64,000 nt of DNA from Sabethes cyaneus (taxonomy: Eukaryota; Arthropoda; Insecta; Diptera; Culicidae). The stretch covers positions 42,509,744 through 42,573,743 of the forward strand of contig NC_071354.1 of assembly GCF_943734655.1 (NCBI RefSeq), in the 5' to 3' direction. The notes below the pieces were generated by a model. The model had not been told where the DNA came from. It searched no databases and saw only the letters and a program-made list of their open reading frames with translations. The position numbers and the translations under genes are program-made. Within the stretch, counting starts at the first letter, position 1, and every line of letters starts with the position of its first letter. This document shows, one piece after another, positions 1-10,209 of the stretch.

Positions 1-94
1 TGAGTTTTATTGTACTCTTATGGTGGTTTTCAAGACCAATTTTGGACTTAAATGCCTTAATAGGAGTGTAATAAAACCTAAATTGTTACTTGGG
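1..94 (-). mobile_element. MITE, TA-type, palindromic (window-edge copy)
   Basis: This is the end of a short palindromic MITE whose other copies lie at 32171-32278 and 35444-35550. It reads as the reverse complement of those copies and ends in CTTGGG at 89-94. About 14 bp of the 108-bp element lie outside the window. The element is almost entirely an inverted repeat, so it could fold into a hairpin. It has no coding capacity. Confidence 0.8.
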
Positions 95-99
95 TTGTT

Positions 100-2215
100 A
101 TATCGTTATTTTTATGACTTCTACTTTTTCCTTCGCTCCGATTTTTCAATCTTATACCCCGTGTTTTATCGTTTTTCCAACAGTTTTGCATTTTTATTTG
201 ATCCGTTTTTTCCTGTTTTTTCGTTATTCCCCTTGAATCTTTTTTTCGGCTTTCCTCGTGTCTTTTATCACATTCTGGTTTCTTTTTCCTTTTGTTTTCT
301 GTTCCATTTTCCCCTTTTTGTCTTTTGTTCCACCTCTTATTCTTTCCCGTCTTCCCACCTTTTCTGTCACGTTCACTGTTCTTTTTCTGTTGCATCTTCT
401 ATCTACTTCTGTCGTTTTCCCTCATTTTCTGTCTCGTTTTTCTTTTTTATTACACGCGGTTCTGTCTGTTTTTCTTCTTTATCTGTCTCTTTTTTTGCCC
501 TTTTCGTGTTTCGTAGTGTTTCTCCTTTTGTTTTTCTATTTCTGTTTCGTTTTCCTTGCCCAGACCCAGTTTTTTTTGTTTTCGTCTGTTATATTCTTCG
601 CCTCCTGCTTTTTCTCCTCTACTAACACGTTCTGAATTTTGTTTAATCTCTTTTGTTCTTCGTTTTCAGCCAAATGGAGAACCATTTTCCTCGTTTTTGG
701 TTCTCGTTTCTCAATTTTCCTGCTTTCTTTTTCCATTTGCATTCGGGTTTTATTTTTATCTTCCTTCTTTCTCCAGTTTTGCCTTTTTCTTTGATCTGTT
801 ATTCCAATTTTTCTTATCTTATTTTTCATTTCTATTTTCTCATCCCATTTCCATCTTTTGTCTTTATATCCCGTTCGACCTTTTTTCCTGTTTTCCTCCT
901 TGCTTCTATCGGTTTTATCGTTTTATTCTCTCTATTTCTCTTTTGGTTTCATTTGTTTTCTGTTTTGTTTTTCCTTTCTTGTCTCATTTCCTCTCTTATT
1001 CTTTCCCGTTTTTCCACCCTTTCTGTAACATAACATGTCATTGTCACCTTTTCTGGCACGTTTTTTTCTTTTTTCTTCTAATTGTTGTGTTTTCCTTTAT
1101 TTTATCTCTTGTTTTTTTCACTCGCAGCTCTACTTCTTTATCTTTCCTGTCCCGTCCAGTTCAGTCTTGCTTTTCTGCTTTCTGCAGCCCGCTTTTTTAA
1201 CATGTTTGGCTATTTTCAGTTTTGCAAGTTTTCTTTGGTCCGTTATTCCTGTTTTTCTTTTCTTCTTTTTCTGTCCCATTTTGCCTCAACTTTTTCCTTT
1301 TGTGTCCCGTTGGACCTATTTACCTCTCTTTTTACCTCTTCTATAGTTTTTCTGTTTTCTTTCTCCCAATTTTCTTTTCACTTTTGATATCTATTGTTTT
1401 CTCTTCCCTTTTTTTCTTGTCTCGTTTCTCCTCTATTATTGTTTTCCGTTTTTCTGTCTCATCTTCCGTCTATTAGTGTAGTTTTCCCCAATTTTCTCTC
1501 TATTTTTCCCTTTTGCTGTCCGCGGTATTTGCCTCTTACTCTTTTTTCCTATCTCATATTCACACCTTTTAGTTTTGATTTTCCTTTTGTTTTTCTCTTT
1601 TCGTTCCCGTTTTTCGTTTTTTTTTCTTCCATTTTCAGGCCCCTTCTTTGCTTTCTGTCTATTTTTTGTTTTCGTCTTATTTTATCCAGCTCTTCCTTTT
1701 TTTGTGACACGTTCTGTTTTTTTGTTTAATCCCGTGTGTACATTGTTTTCTGCCAAATGGTGGGCCATTTTTCTCGTTTTCGGTTCTTGTTTCGCAACTT
1801 TCCTGCTCCTATATTTTCTCCTTCTCTGGTCCTCTTTTTACATCCCGGTTTGTTTTATTTTTTGTCCTGTTTTTTCTATTTTTCTGTCCAGTTTGTAATA
1901 ATTTTTTCTCGTTTACCTCGGTTTCATTATCGGTTTTTCCTTCTTTTCTCTCATTTTTCTTATTCGAATTCTCTTCCCTTCTTCCTCTTTTTCTGTCCAT
2001 TTTTCTCGTTTTTGCCTCGACTTCCCATTTTTCTCCCGTTTTTTTTATTTTCTCTCTCAACGTCCCATATTCACATCCATTGTGTCGTTAGTTTTCTTTT
2101 GTCTTTTTTCAAGCCAGTTTATCTAGTTGTACTCTCTTGCGTTTTTTTTCTTTTTCCATCTCATTCAGTTTTGGTTACTTTTTCTCCCGTACTCTTTCCA
2201 TTTTCTTGTCTCAGG
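100..2215. repeat. 2.1 kb pyrimidine-rich tract with ~1.08 kb internal duplication
   Basis: The plus strand is almost entirely T and C, with short runs such as TTTTTCTGTC and TTTCTCGTTTT, and very few A or G. Long open frames rich in Ser, Phe and Leu follow from this composition and are not genes. A block starting GCCAAATGG at about 669 recurs at about 1749 with the same flanking order (ACACGTTCTG, then GTTTAATC, then GCCAAATGG). This shows an old duplication about 1,080 bp long. The purine/pyrimidine asymmetry could allow triplex or H-DNA. Confidence 0.8.
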
Positions 2216-2244
2216 AACAATAACAGACAACAACAACAAGGAAC

Positions 2245-2510
2245 AATAACATGAAATTGAACTTAAAATAGGAATTAAAATGGACCTAGAACTGGATATA
2301 AATTTGATTCAACTTGCATTTGAAATTGTATTTGGAATTGAACTTAAAACTAGACAGTCAGTTAGACTTAGAATCAGTGTTGAAACTGGGCATGTAATTT
2401 GAATTGAATGTTGACTTCAAATTAAGCTTAAATTGGGCTTGAAACTTCACTTGGGATTTAATTTAAAGCTGACTTGAAATTGGACTTCCAACTAGAACTA
2501 TTTTTACGCA
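2245..2510. repeat. Degenerate short tandem repeat (GAAATTGGACTT-like)
   Basis: About 260 bp are built from diverged units resembling TTGAAATTGGACTT and GAACTTAAAATT, each roughly 12-15 bp. The units vary too much for a clean period. The ACTTGG/ACTTGAA theme resembles the heptamer satellites further along, but I cannot show common origin. Confidence 0.5.
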
Positions 2511-2561
2511 ATTAATTTACTTATCTCAAAAACAGTTTTATATAATATTTTATAGAGACGC

Positions 2562-2625
2562 TGGGGCACGTGCCCCTGTGTGCCCCAGCATGGACACGCT
2601 AGTGTGCCCCAGCCTGGAACACCTA
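2562..2625. repeat. GC-rich palindrome cluster with E-box core
   Basis: Inside AT-rich DNA there is a perfect 14-bp palindrome GGGGCACGTGCCCC. It is followed by two more GTGTGCCCCAGC copies, so CTGGGGCAC and GTGCCCCAG can pair in several ways. The centre is a CACGTG E-box. It may be a hairpin or a protein binding cluster; function is unknown. Confidence 0.5.
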
Positions 2626-2639
2626 ATTTCAACCTAAAA

Positions 2640-4245
2640 CAATCACGGGGCGGAAGGGAGAGGCTCAAACATACAGCAGTGTGAAAAAGTCAGTTTTGTA
2701 GTTCACATATTCACGAGGCAGGTATTTCAGAAAACCAGAAAAATAAGCATCGAAAAACTGGCCCAACAAAGTCTCTGTTCGTCTGTCCGTCCGTTTCACG
2801 GAACGTACCGGGCGAATTTCGACAAAGTAATAATTATATCGTGTCTGAAACAAGCGAACCGAACTGGGAACGGCCAGCAATCTATTTAAGCTGAATGTTT
2901 ACTTTGTGCCAATCTATGACAGCCAGAGCTCAGCAGGGAAGGGCTTTCGATCTAGGCACCTATATAGGATCGGCCATGGAACGGTGGAACCGTCCGTGCA
3001 GCATGCATGCGAAGGGAAAAGGGCAAATAAATTGGCGTTCGGAATATACGTATGAACGAACGTTTACGAACGGTCTGGCGGCCAACCTAACGGCACGGCG
3101 ACGGCAGCAGCAGCAGCAGCAACAGCGGTTACGGCACGGAATTGGCACCCCGAGCCGAAAGATCGTGACATTTGAGAAAAACGAATAAAATGAAGCGTTA
3201 TTGCGGCTGAAACAACGAGCCTCGCCTGAGTTTATAGAGGCGCGGAAGCAAACGGTAGCTCACGGTAGACAATTAGATTGACAGATGGATAATCACGGTT
3301 GCAAATGTTGGGCTCGTAAATTTTCCCGATCGAAATGGCAAATGGATGTAGCGCAGACCTGCTAATCCAGTGCGCTTCAGGTTTTACTCGAGAGTTCTTT
3401 TCGGTCGGTTGCGGCTGTAAGCGGGAACGATTTATTGCCTGGGTCTCGCTCGAAACGGTAAAATTGGAGAGTTTTGCAAATTTATTGCACCACATTTGAA
3501 ATTGAAAACACCGCTGCTGATGTTGAAGGAAGAACATTTAGGACGTTCTCGGTAACTGCTTTCCTTTCGAAACTGTTAATGCTCTTACGTTTTATTATAG
3601 TCATTACCGGCGGAGAACATGTTGTGAAAGAAGACGATGAGAAATCATTTCTGCCAAAGCAGCAGGGAAGAGAAAATTCTTTAAAGTTGCATGTTTTTCG
3701 TCAAAATTGGTATTATATCATCACTATGGTTAATTATGTCGTTAAGTTTCGCAAGCATCATTTGAGTGATTCTATATGATCAGCTTTTGTGCTGGCAAAG
3801 TCTGAGGCGGATTGAACAATAGCATAGCGCTAAGATTTATGGTTAATTCTTATGCTCGCATACGTTTAGCATTACAAAGAAAAATAAATTAGCATTAATG
3901 GTGATTGCAGTGAAACCAATTTGTTCCCAAAATTATTCCGAATAATTCTGAACGTTATCAGATTTAAAAGGAATAACTCCGAACTCCGAATACGATATAA
4001 TTATTTTTCTTTTTGAGCTATGCTAGTTTGCGACTGACATGTTTCAAAATTGTGGCTTAAGTTAGCAGTTGTTTAACACTTCCAACCTATCCCTAACAAG
4101 AGTTGTAAGACTTTTATTTATGCATTTTTAGCACGAAATTTAATGGCTACAACTAAGCTGAAACGGCACGAAACAGTTAGATGGTCTAAAAGTGCAACGC
4201 CGTAAACTGTGCTAGTAACCTTCTTGCAATGGGTTATGTTGACGT
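2640..4245. other. Unassigned sequence; CAG run at about 3103-3126
   Basis: I recognise no gene here. Base composition is balanced between 2650 and 3480 and contains a short CAG/CAA run that would encode glutamines in a 97-codon plus frame (2895-3188). No other coding signal supports that frame. From 3500 on the sequence is AT-rich. It could include a non-coding 5' exon or a regulatory element of a gene outside the window, but nothing proves this. Confidence 0.4.
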
Positions 4246-4252
4246 CAAATAT

Positions 4253-5820
4253 AGGAAAATTCGTTTAAACGCATGGTAATATTTTAATGTTTTAACCTAA
4301 CAAAATATTATAAACAAACCATAATAATATCAAATCGTGGTTGCCAAAATTTGTAATATGCAGCAATACCGATTTCAATTTTAAGTCCTTCGAGAGTTGA
4401 GAAAAGGACAAAAATGGGTTTTAGTAAGGGAAATTCGTTTAAACGCATTTTAACTTTTATTGGTTCCAACAAGGATGTGAGCAATATTTTAACAGTTAAC
4501 AATACTTAACATTTCGTTTGCTTTACGCTATTTTGAATTGTTTCGAAAATCCTGTCCGCAATCTAATCGACGAGCTTTTGCAGTATTGCGACATGAATGG
4601 ATCTCCAAAGATTCTTTAACTGCAGTTTCGAGCTCCCGTACTGTTCCAAACTGTCATCCATCTTGGTTAACAAGCTGCACTAGAATACTCCAAAGGGTTT
4701 CAATTGGGTTTAACTCTGGGATACGTGTAGGCCATTTCAAAACATTGATTTCTCGCTCGCAATGTTCTCTTACTAACGTGGAAGGCTGCGTTATCTTACT
4801 GGAAAATGAAATCTTCTGCCATAATATTCTCGGTAAAGGGAGCCAAGACCTCTTGCAACAATTCTACGTACTTTTCGGACTCCATCGTGGTTGAAATCGT
4901 CACACTAGGTGTTATTCAGTTACGCAAAATGCAGCCCAAACCACAAGCATTCCGCCATCAAAGTTTCTGTTCAGTTTGACTTCTGGTTCCTTCCTCAAAT
5001 CACTCCAGTAATAAGCCCAGTAGTCGGGGCAAGCGAGATTGAATTTCTTCTCGACCGAAAAATTTACACTGCTCCATTCTTTTTTCCACAACATGTGCTT
5101 TTGGGCGAATTCCATCCTAGCTTGGATATGAGATGGAGTAAGATTAGGTTTTTTGGACTTTTATGTGTACTTTAAGTGTCCACATCCTCGCAATATTTGT
5201 GCAATTCGCTTCTTTGTAATCGAGAGCCTAAGTTCCTCCTCTATTTCTGCAGAAGAATACCATCCTGTTTCGCCCAGCTGCATATTCGATGACGGATAGT
5301 TTTTTATTTGGGCGTTCCTCTTGGTATACTTCTTTATACCAATATTTTTCACCTTTCTTGACTAGATTTCGTATTATTAGTTCGAATCGGTTTATTCTGC
5401 TTGCTATTTAAAGGTTGCTTGATTCAACATCCTTCAATTTACGGGCCACTTTTGCTCTGAGTCACTTAAATACTTTCCTTTCACTATTTTGCCTTCTGAC
5501 CAACAACATAAAAGTACCAGTCTATGTTTTGCTTACCTATGCAATCATAGTATACTAAAATGACAGCTAGCTAAGGATTTGTCCTCTCAGGAACGACCAA
5601 AAGCGGTTTTTGTTAGTATGCGCTTAAACGAATTTCCCAAACCATTATTAAATATGTTGGTTTATCGGAGTCATGAGTAGCATTCAAACCAAATCAATAT
5701 ATACACAAAATCTACTCTCAATTACCAGTCGCATAAAGTTGTATTGACATATTCTTTTTTGGTTGTTGAATCATATCAGCCAAAATTGACCATGCGTTTA
5801 AACGAATTTTCCCCACTGTA
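4253..5820 (-). mobile_element. Tc1-like DNA transposon with IR/DR ends
   Basis: The terminal inverted repeats share the core AATTCGTTTAAACGCATGG. The outer pair is at 4253-4276 and 5790-5820. The right end continues to CCCCACTGTA, giving the expected CAGTGGGG tip next to TA. A second, inner pair of the same core lies at 4427-4450 and 5619-5638, about 175-180 bp inside each end. This is the paired direct repeat (IR/DR) layout known in several Tc1-like elements. The DNA between outer and inner repeats is not conserved left to right. The left tip has lost CAGTGG. The element is dead. Confidence 0.85.
4530..5400 (-). pseudogene. Tc1-like transposase pseudogene
   Basis: Reading from 5352 down, a C-terminal DNA-binding part (ITKKRIAQILRGCGHLKY) leads, after one in-frame stop, into MEFAQKHMLWKKEWSSVNF and the catalytic core. 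Where the family has FSDEKKF this copy has FSVEKKF, so the first catalytic Asp is lost. The second motif survives as DNAAFHVSKRT near 4775 after another stop. The third is recognisable as ELNPIETLW in another frame near 4690. Spacing fits a DD34E-type Tc1 enzyme. Stops and frameshifts make it non-functional. It sits centrally between the inverted repeats of its own element. Confidence 0.85.
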
Positions 5821-5935
5821 TGTCCCAAGCTAAGGTCCAGAAGAAGGTTCTTCTGTGGCTGATGATCAGGGAGAAGCGTATGTTCAAACCTCTGTTCTTT
5901 CCTTCGAGGCTTGCGTGTACAATACGAAGTACAAT

Positions 5936-6440
5936 AAGGCTTATACAAATTTGAATAAAAGTTTATGTCGCCCCCCCCCCCCCTTCAAAAATTTTTAGGT
6001 ATGTGAAGAGGCAAAAAATAAAGTGTCATATTATTATATTGCATTCTTTAGCGATAAGCAGATTTTTTAAAGTTCAACGAGTTTACATCTCTAAATACCT
6101 AATAAGTGCAAAGTTAAAGTAATTATCCCGTTAGTCTCGAACAACTTTCTTTCATTAACTGAGCTTTCTGATTCCTGCTGCAGGTCACAGGCGACTTTTT
6201 TGCCTAACCTTTAAGTTCCGGACGTCGAAAATTGGGGTGCTTGCAATCAGACTTTTGGATCCATTTGCTTTAAATTTGGTTTCATTTTAAGTCAACTTGT
6301 TTTAGGAGAACCGTATTTAAACCGAAGAAATACGACAAATACTCCGGAATATCAGTAGTCGGTGCTTTTGGGACTCCAAATTGGTCGGTTTATACCGTAG
6401 TGTAGGTACTCGCCTACCCTAATTTTGGATGTTATGGATG
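5936..6440 (+). repeat. Dispersed repeat with C13 run, copy 1
   Basis: The same sequence occurs in the opposite orientation at 57190-57815. Shared landmarks in order are AGGCTTATACAAATTTGAA, a run of 13 C, a stretch before AAGCAGATTTTTTA, and CGGAATATCAG. It encodes nothing recognisable. It could be a non-autonomous DNA transposon or part of a LINE untranslated region. Confidence 0.75.
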
Positions 6441-6654
6441 TTAAATTTAAAGATACAATTGTTACCATGCATTGGATACATGCAGAAAGATGTCACTGAA
6501 GTGTTCGAAACTTAAAATTTTCTGACTGTTGGTTGGTATGTTATGATTGTCATTGGGAAGTTTTGTATTAGATTTTTAATAATACGGAAAAGTAAACACT
6601 GGTCTCTTCTCTTATGTATAGTTATTGGAGCTTTGAGTTATTAAATTTTGGTTT

Positions 6655-6975
6655 ACCTTGTGTTATGTACCAGAGCAAGCGACAAGAATTGGTGCCGCAT
6701 ATTTTTCATGATCCGTCATTCCATCCTCTACGTTGAATAAAATGGGGCATTTCAATTTCAGTCTGAACAAAAGAGCAAAGTTACCAGTGAGCCGTTCACC
6801 TTTTGCTGCCAAAGAAAAATTATGCTGCGTATTACTGTATTACTTTATTGGTGAAGGATAGATTTGTGTTGCTAAAGAAAACCGACTGAAAAGTTCCAGG
6901 TTTCATCAATTACCGAAAATCGTTCTTTTAAGAACGAACAAATTCTTACATGAAGATGCAAAAGATGTTACTAAA
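6655..6975. repeat. Partial copy of the H2A-flank duplicated unit
   Basis: It matches 7800-7960 and 14130-14310 closely, for example GTTATGTACCAGAGCAAGCG and AAAGTTACCAGTGAGCCGTT. It carries only the flank next to the H2A pseudogenes and none of the histone coding part. It is a third, partial copy. Confidence 0.75.
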
Positions 6976-7049
6976 ACAATTTCAAGCCATAGTTTTCAAT
7001 GCATTTTGACGCTTGACCGAACACATTTACTTGGAGCTGGTATTTAAAT

Positions 7050-7460
7050 ATTTATTTATTTATTTTATTAATTCATCTGACACTAGTCTACATGAATACA
7101 ATTACTTATAACAGATTGCTATTTCTTAGATTCTGCACAAACCTATGTGACGGCTGTCCGAAATCAAATAATTCTTCCACTCTCGTAAATGTTCTAATGC
7201 ATGCCGTAACTGGCTCGTTATATCCAAAAGCGGTACGGTGAAACGTTGTACGAAGCAACCCGGTTGATCTTACCCTACTAGCACGGTTGTTACAAAGTTA
7301 TTGCAGTAACCGAAATATGACTAATTTCAGCCGTAACCCGGTTGCTTTAACTAAATGGACCTATATTGTGCTACTTGGGTAGGTTACACTGCGAAGCACG
7401 GAAATTCAAGAGTGACAAAAGGCAGGGAGAATCAATTTCACCATTAAAGATTTTTGCTAC
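7050..7460 (-). mobile_element. Jockey-type LINE 3' end (5' truncated)
   Basis: The minus strand encodes a short C-terminal piece (KIFNGEIDSPCLLSLLNFRA) that matches the end of the LINE at 30440-30745 (KIFNNDIDSPTLLSKVNFRA). Both end in the same TTTATTTATTTTATT and CATCTGACA sequence on the plus strand. The insertion joins the broken end of an H2A pseudogene. A ~110 bp element at 7270-7380 interrupts it. Confidence 0.8.
7270..7380. mobile_element. Short MITE inside the LINE fragment
   Basis: Comparison with the intact LINE end at 30580-30660 shows an extra ~110 bp here. The insert has imperfect inverted ends (CTACTAGCAC at the left, GTGCTACTTGGGTAG at the right). Its ends resemble those of the TA-type MITE at 32171, but the interior differs. 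Confidence 0.5.
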
Positions 7461-7461
7461 A

Positions 7462-7741
7462 AAAACAGCAACAAAGCAGCTTGGATGTTCGGAAAGACAC
7501 TTCCCTAAGCAATGGTGACACCGGACAGCAATTTGTTCTACTCTTCGTCGTTGCGAATGGACAGCTCCAAGTGAGGATAATTCTGGTCCGCGAAACGAGT
7601 GCTTCAGCTCCAACACATGCTCAGCATACTTTCCTTTCCTCAGCAGCCGATGAATACGACTGACCGGGAACTGCAGACGTGCACGACTCGAGCGTGACTT
7701 TCGCTACCCTTGATGCTTTCTCCTTTGTCGCGTCCAGACAT
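7462..7741 (-). pseudogene. Histone H2A pseudogene, copy 1
   Basis: From an ATG at 7741 the minus strand reads MSGRDKGESIKGSE. In shifted frames it continues RARLQFPVSRIHRLLRKGKY and then HLELSIRNDEE, NKLLSGVTIA and FPNIQAALL. These match, in order, the N-tail, histone fold and C-terminal part of canonical H2A. The GNDEELNKLL region excludes the H2A.Z variant. Several frameshifts, two or more stops and a deletion in the middle make it dead. The 3' part is cut by a LINE insertion. Upstream flank is shared with copy 2, so the copies arose by DNA duplication of a larger unit. Confidence 0.88.
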
Positions 7742-8830
7742 GCCACTAAGATGTTGGCAATAGCTCAGCTAGCGTTTGAATGATGCTGTTCACCGGCTTA
7801 CCTCGTGTTATGTACCAGAGCAAGCGACAAGAATCGATCCCGCCTATTTTTCATGGTTCATCATTCCATCATCTACGTTGAAGAAAATGGAGCATTTCAA
7901 TTTCAGTCTGAATAAAAGAGCAAAGTTACCAGTGAGCCGTTCATCTTTTGCTGCTAAAGAAAAATCGGGTTCATTTTCATTAGTTTAATTTGCCGTTTCA
8001 AACGTTGCGTCTGACATCCATCTGGCAAAGCGGAATGGAAAAGTCCCGCTGGTCTGCAGTTTGCTGAGAAAGCAAAATTACGTGCGCCCATGAACTAACA
8101 GTAGTAATTTTGCAGCTGAAATTTTGGATTTATCCGCATGCAAGCGGGCAGATTCTGAGGTGACGAGAAGATCAGTCTGCAGCTGGCTGTCCGTCGAAGG
8201 AGAAATGAATTGTATTGCCCAAGAAATGTGAGAAGAATGCCAATATTTCTAACAGTTGTATCAATTAACAGACATCGTCCTTTTAAGGAAGAGAACATTT
8301 ATGAAGATATAAAAGATTGCTTTTCTCCACTGATCACAATAAAATTTATTGGGCCAGCAGTATTTATTAAAACAAAACATTGGGTTTAGTTTTAATGCGT
8401 TTTCCTGCGCATTTGTTGGGGTGAATTAATGTTTAATTTGGTGTTAACTCGATTTTAATTGCAATCACTTATTCACGGCAGACAATTTTTCAATGTGACG
8501 ATTATTGAAATTAAACTAACTGCGGCGCCGCTCGTGTTGCCGTTGGTGGTACAGCACAATAAGGAATTATCAAGGCAAATATCAATCAAGGAGAAATGGT
8601 AGAATTTCAATTAGTTCTCTTGTAATTTTGTTATAGTAAAATTGAAGAGATTTTTCCATCGACTTTCTCGTTGGTTCCTGAATTGTACCACGACTTGTTC
8701 GATAATAATTGGAAATTATTCCAACCAATCACAAAGCGAAAATTTCTAGTACGACTGAGTTAGAGTTATTCTCAATTTTTCAATGGCGCACATTGAAAAT
8801 CAATAGTTTTCTATATTTTGAATCTCTTTT
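7742..8830. repeat. Duplicated unit flanking H2A pseudogene 1
   Basis: This segment is collinear with 14079-14960. Shared landmarks include GGGCCAGCAG, AACAAAACATTGGGTTTAG, a GGAATTATCAAG block, ATTATTCCAACCAATCAC and TCAATAGTTTTCT. It contains CCAAT-box-like motifs (CCAACCAATCAC) and GATATAAAAG, as expected of a histone intergenic promoter region, though this is inference. No second histone coding sequence is recognisable. Confidence 0.75.
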
Positions 8831-8849
8831 GAATATCTTTTGAAGCGAA

Positions 8850-9330
8850 ACAAATTTCACTAGCTGCCTTCCTTGACATAGAAGGTGCATTTGACAATTC
8901 ATTTCATAATTCAATGATTAGGGTTATGTCGAAACGTGGTTTCAATATATCCATAATTCCCTACTAGAATTAGCAAAATGGCATCAAAAAGAGACATATC
9001 AGCATACCTCAGAAGCTCATCTATAAGCGTTATAGCAGTGAAATGGTGCCCATAAAGTAGCGTAACATCACCTCTATTGTGGTATCTAATAGTTGATGAT
9101 CTTCTTTGAAAGGCTTCGAAACAATTCACTTCGCAGATGATGTAGTCATAATTGTTCGTGGTAAATTTGATTCTATCATCGCTATCCGAATGCAAATTGC
9201 TTTAAACTTGATTACCTCATGATGTGAGAGGCAGGGTCTCAACATGAAATGAATGCCAATAAAACGACTATCGTACCATTTACGAGAAGGAAAAAGTTTT
9301 CAGCTTCTAATTGATAAGCTAATGCAATGG
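8850..9330 (+). pseudogene. R1-clade-like LINE reverse transcriptase fragment
   Basis: In broken plus frames the RT landmarks appear in order: AAFLDIEGAFDNSF near 8865, VTSPLLWYLIVDDLL near 9065, FADDVVIIVRGKFDSII near 9130, then CERQGLNM and TTIVPFTRRKK-like sequence to 9300. The FADD box is the catalytic motif C of RT. Frames change several times and stops are present. There is no endonuclease or 3' end attached, so this is an isolated decayed fragment. Confidence 0.8.
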
Positions 9331-9619
9331 GAATCATATAGAGTAAAGCATGCTATACTTTCGATGGTGTGCTTCTCATTGTACCTGTTATTGGGAGAAT
9401 GGCTAGCCTTTGAAAAATTTGTGGTTTGTTGTGTTGAGTAGCTTTCAGTTTCGTTTTTGGTCATCAGACATAGGTAATCATAGCTGGCATAGGTAATCGG
9501 AATACATCCAATGAATCATCTTCGGTTTCAGTCCACATTGCTTACCAAAAGTTCTTTCACATATCCTTCACAGCTGCTGGTAGATTCCTCATTAGAAAGC
9601 AATTTGTCGCTATTTTCAT

Positions 9620-9940
9620 CCTCCTCGCTACGAAGCCGGTTCAGTGATTTGACCACCGATGCATTCCTTCCGTTCGTTCCTTCCATAGCTCGCAAAAAAC
9701 CAGTTCTGGTCAACAGCGATAACAAAACAAATTTTGCCGGCAATAAGTGTATGTTAGACGACAGTTATTCATCAAATAAAGGTTCTAATAATCGGTGACA
9801 CGTTGAATGAATGAGGAATTTTGCTTTATTTCGGCAAGATCTTCCAATTTCGGTGGAATATGGGAGGCCGCCGTGAAATATATTAAGGATCGGCGATCGA
9901 GTGCTTCAGTACTGACTCACACCAGCCAGCAGGGATGCGT
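9620..9940 (+). pseudogene. BEL/Pao retrotransposon integrase fragment
   Basis: A plus frame has DLTTDAFLPF, then PVLVNSDNKTNFAGN, where SDN matches the second catalytic Asp of the BEL/Pao integrase core. About 100 bases on, in a shifted frame, it reads ARSSNFGGIWEAAVKYIK, the conserved NFGGxWEAAVK block of the same proteins. No LTR, protease or RT is visible near it. It is a small degraded fragment. Confidence 0.8.
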
Positions 9941-10209
9941 CCGATTTTGCAGCGTTGAAACCAGGACACTTTCTGGTACGACCGTTGACGGTAATTTTCT
10001 GAGCCGTCTTTTTTATTCAAAAAAGATAGCCTTCCGTCTCTGAAATTAAAACTTACCTGCATGCTTGCGATCCAAGCCGGATCGGATGGCAATTGAGGCA
10101 TCGTTACTATCAAGTCCTAATACATAATAAACTGCGATTGTAGTTTATTTCATATATTCATATTTCAAAGTAATAATTGCATTAGTGTAATAGCGAGAGA
10201 ATATAATTA

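Noticed and set aside
20..2254. Several Phe/Ser/Leu-rich frames up to 214 codons that could look like membrane proteins
   Set aside because: They overlap in different frames across a pyrimidine-only tract. Composition explains them.
2895..3188. 97-codon frame with glutamine run
   Set aside because: CAG repeats occur widely in non-coding mosquito DNA; no domain, splice or start context supports it.
7371..7616. 81-codon minus frame
   Set aside because: It fuses an out-of-frame part of the H2A pseudogene with the end of a LINE.
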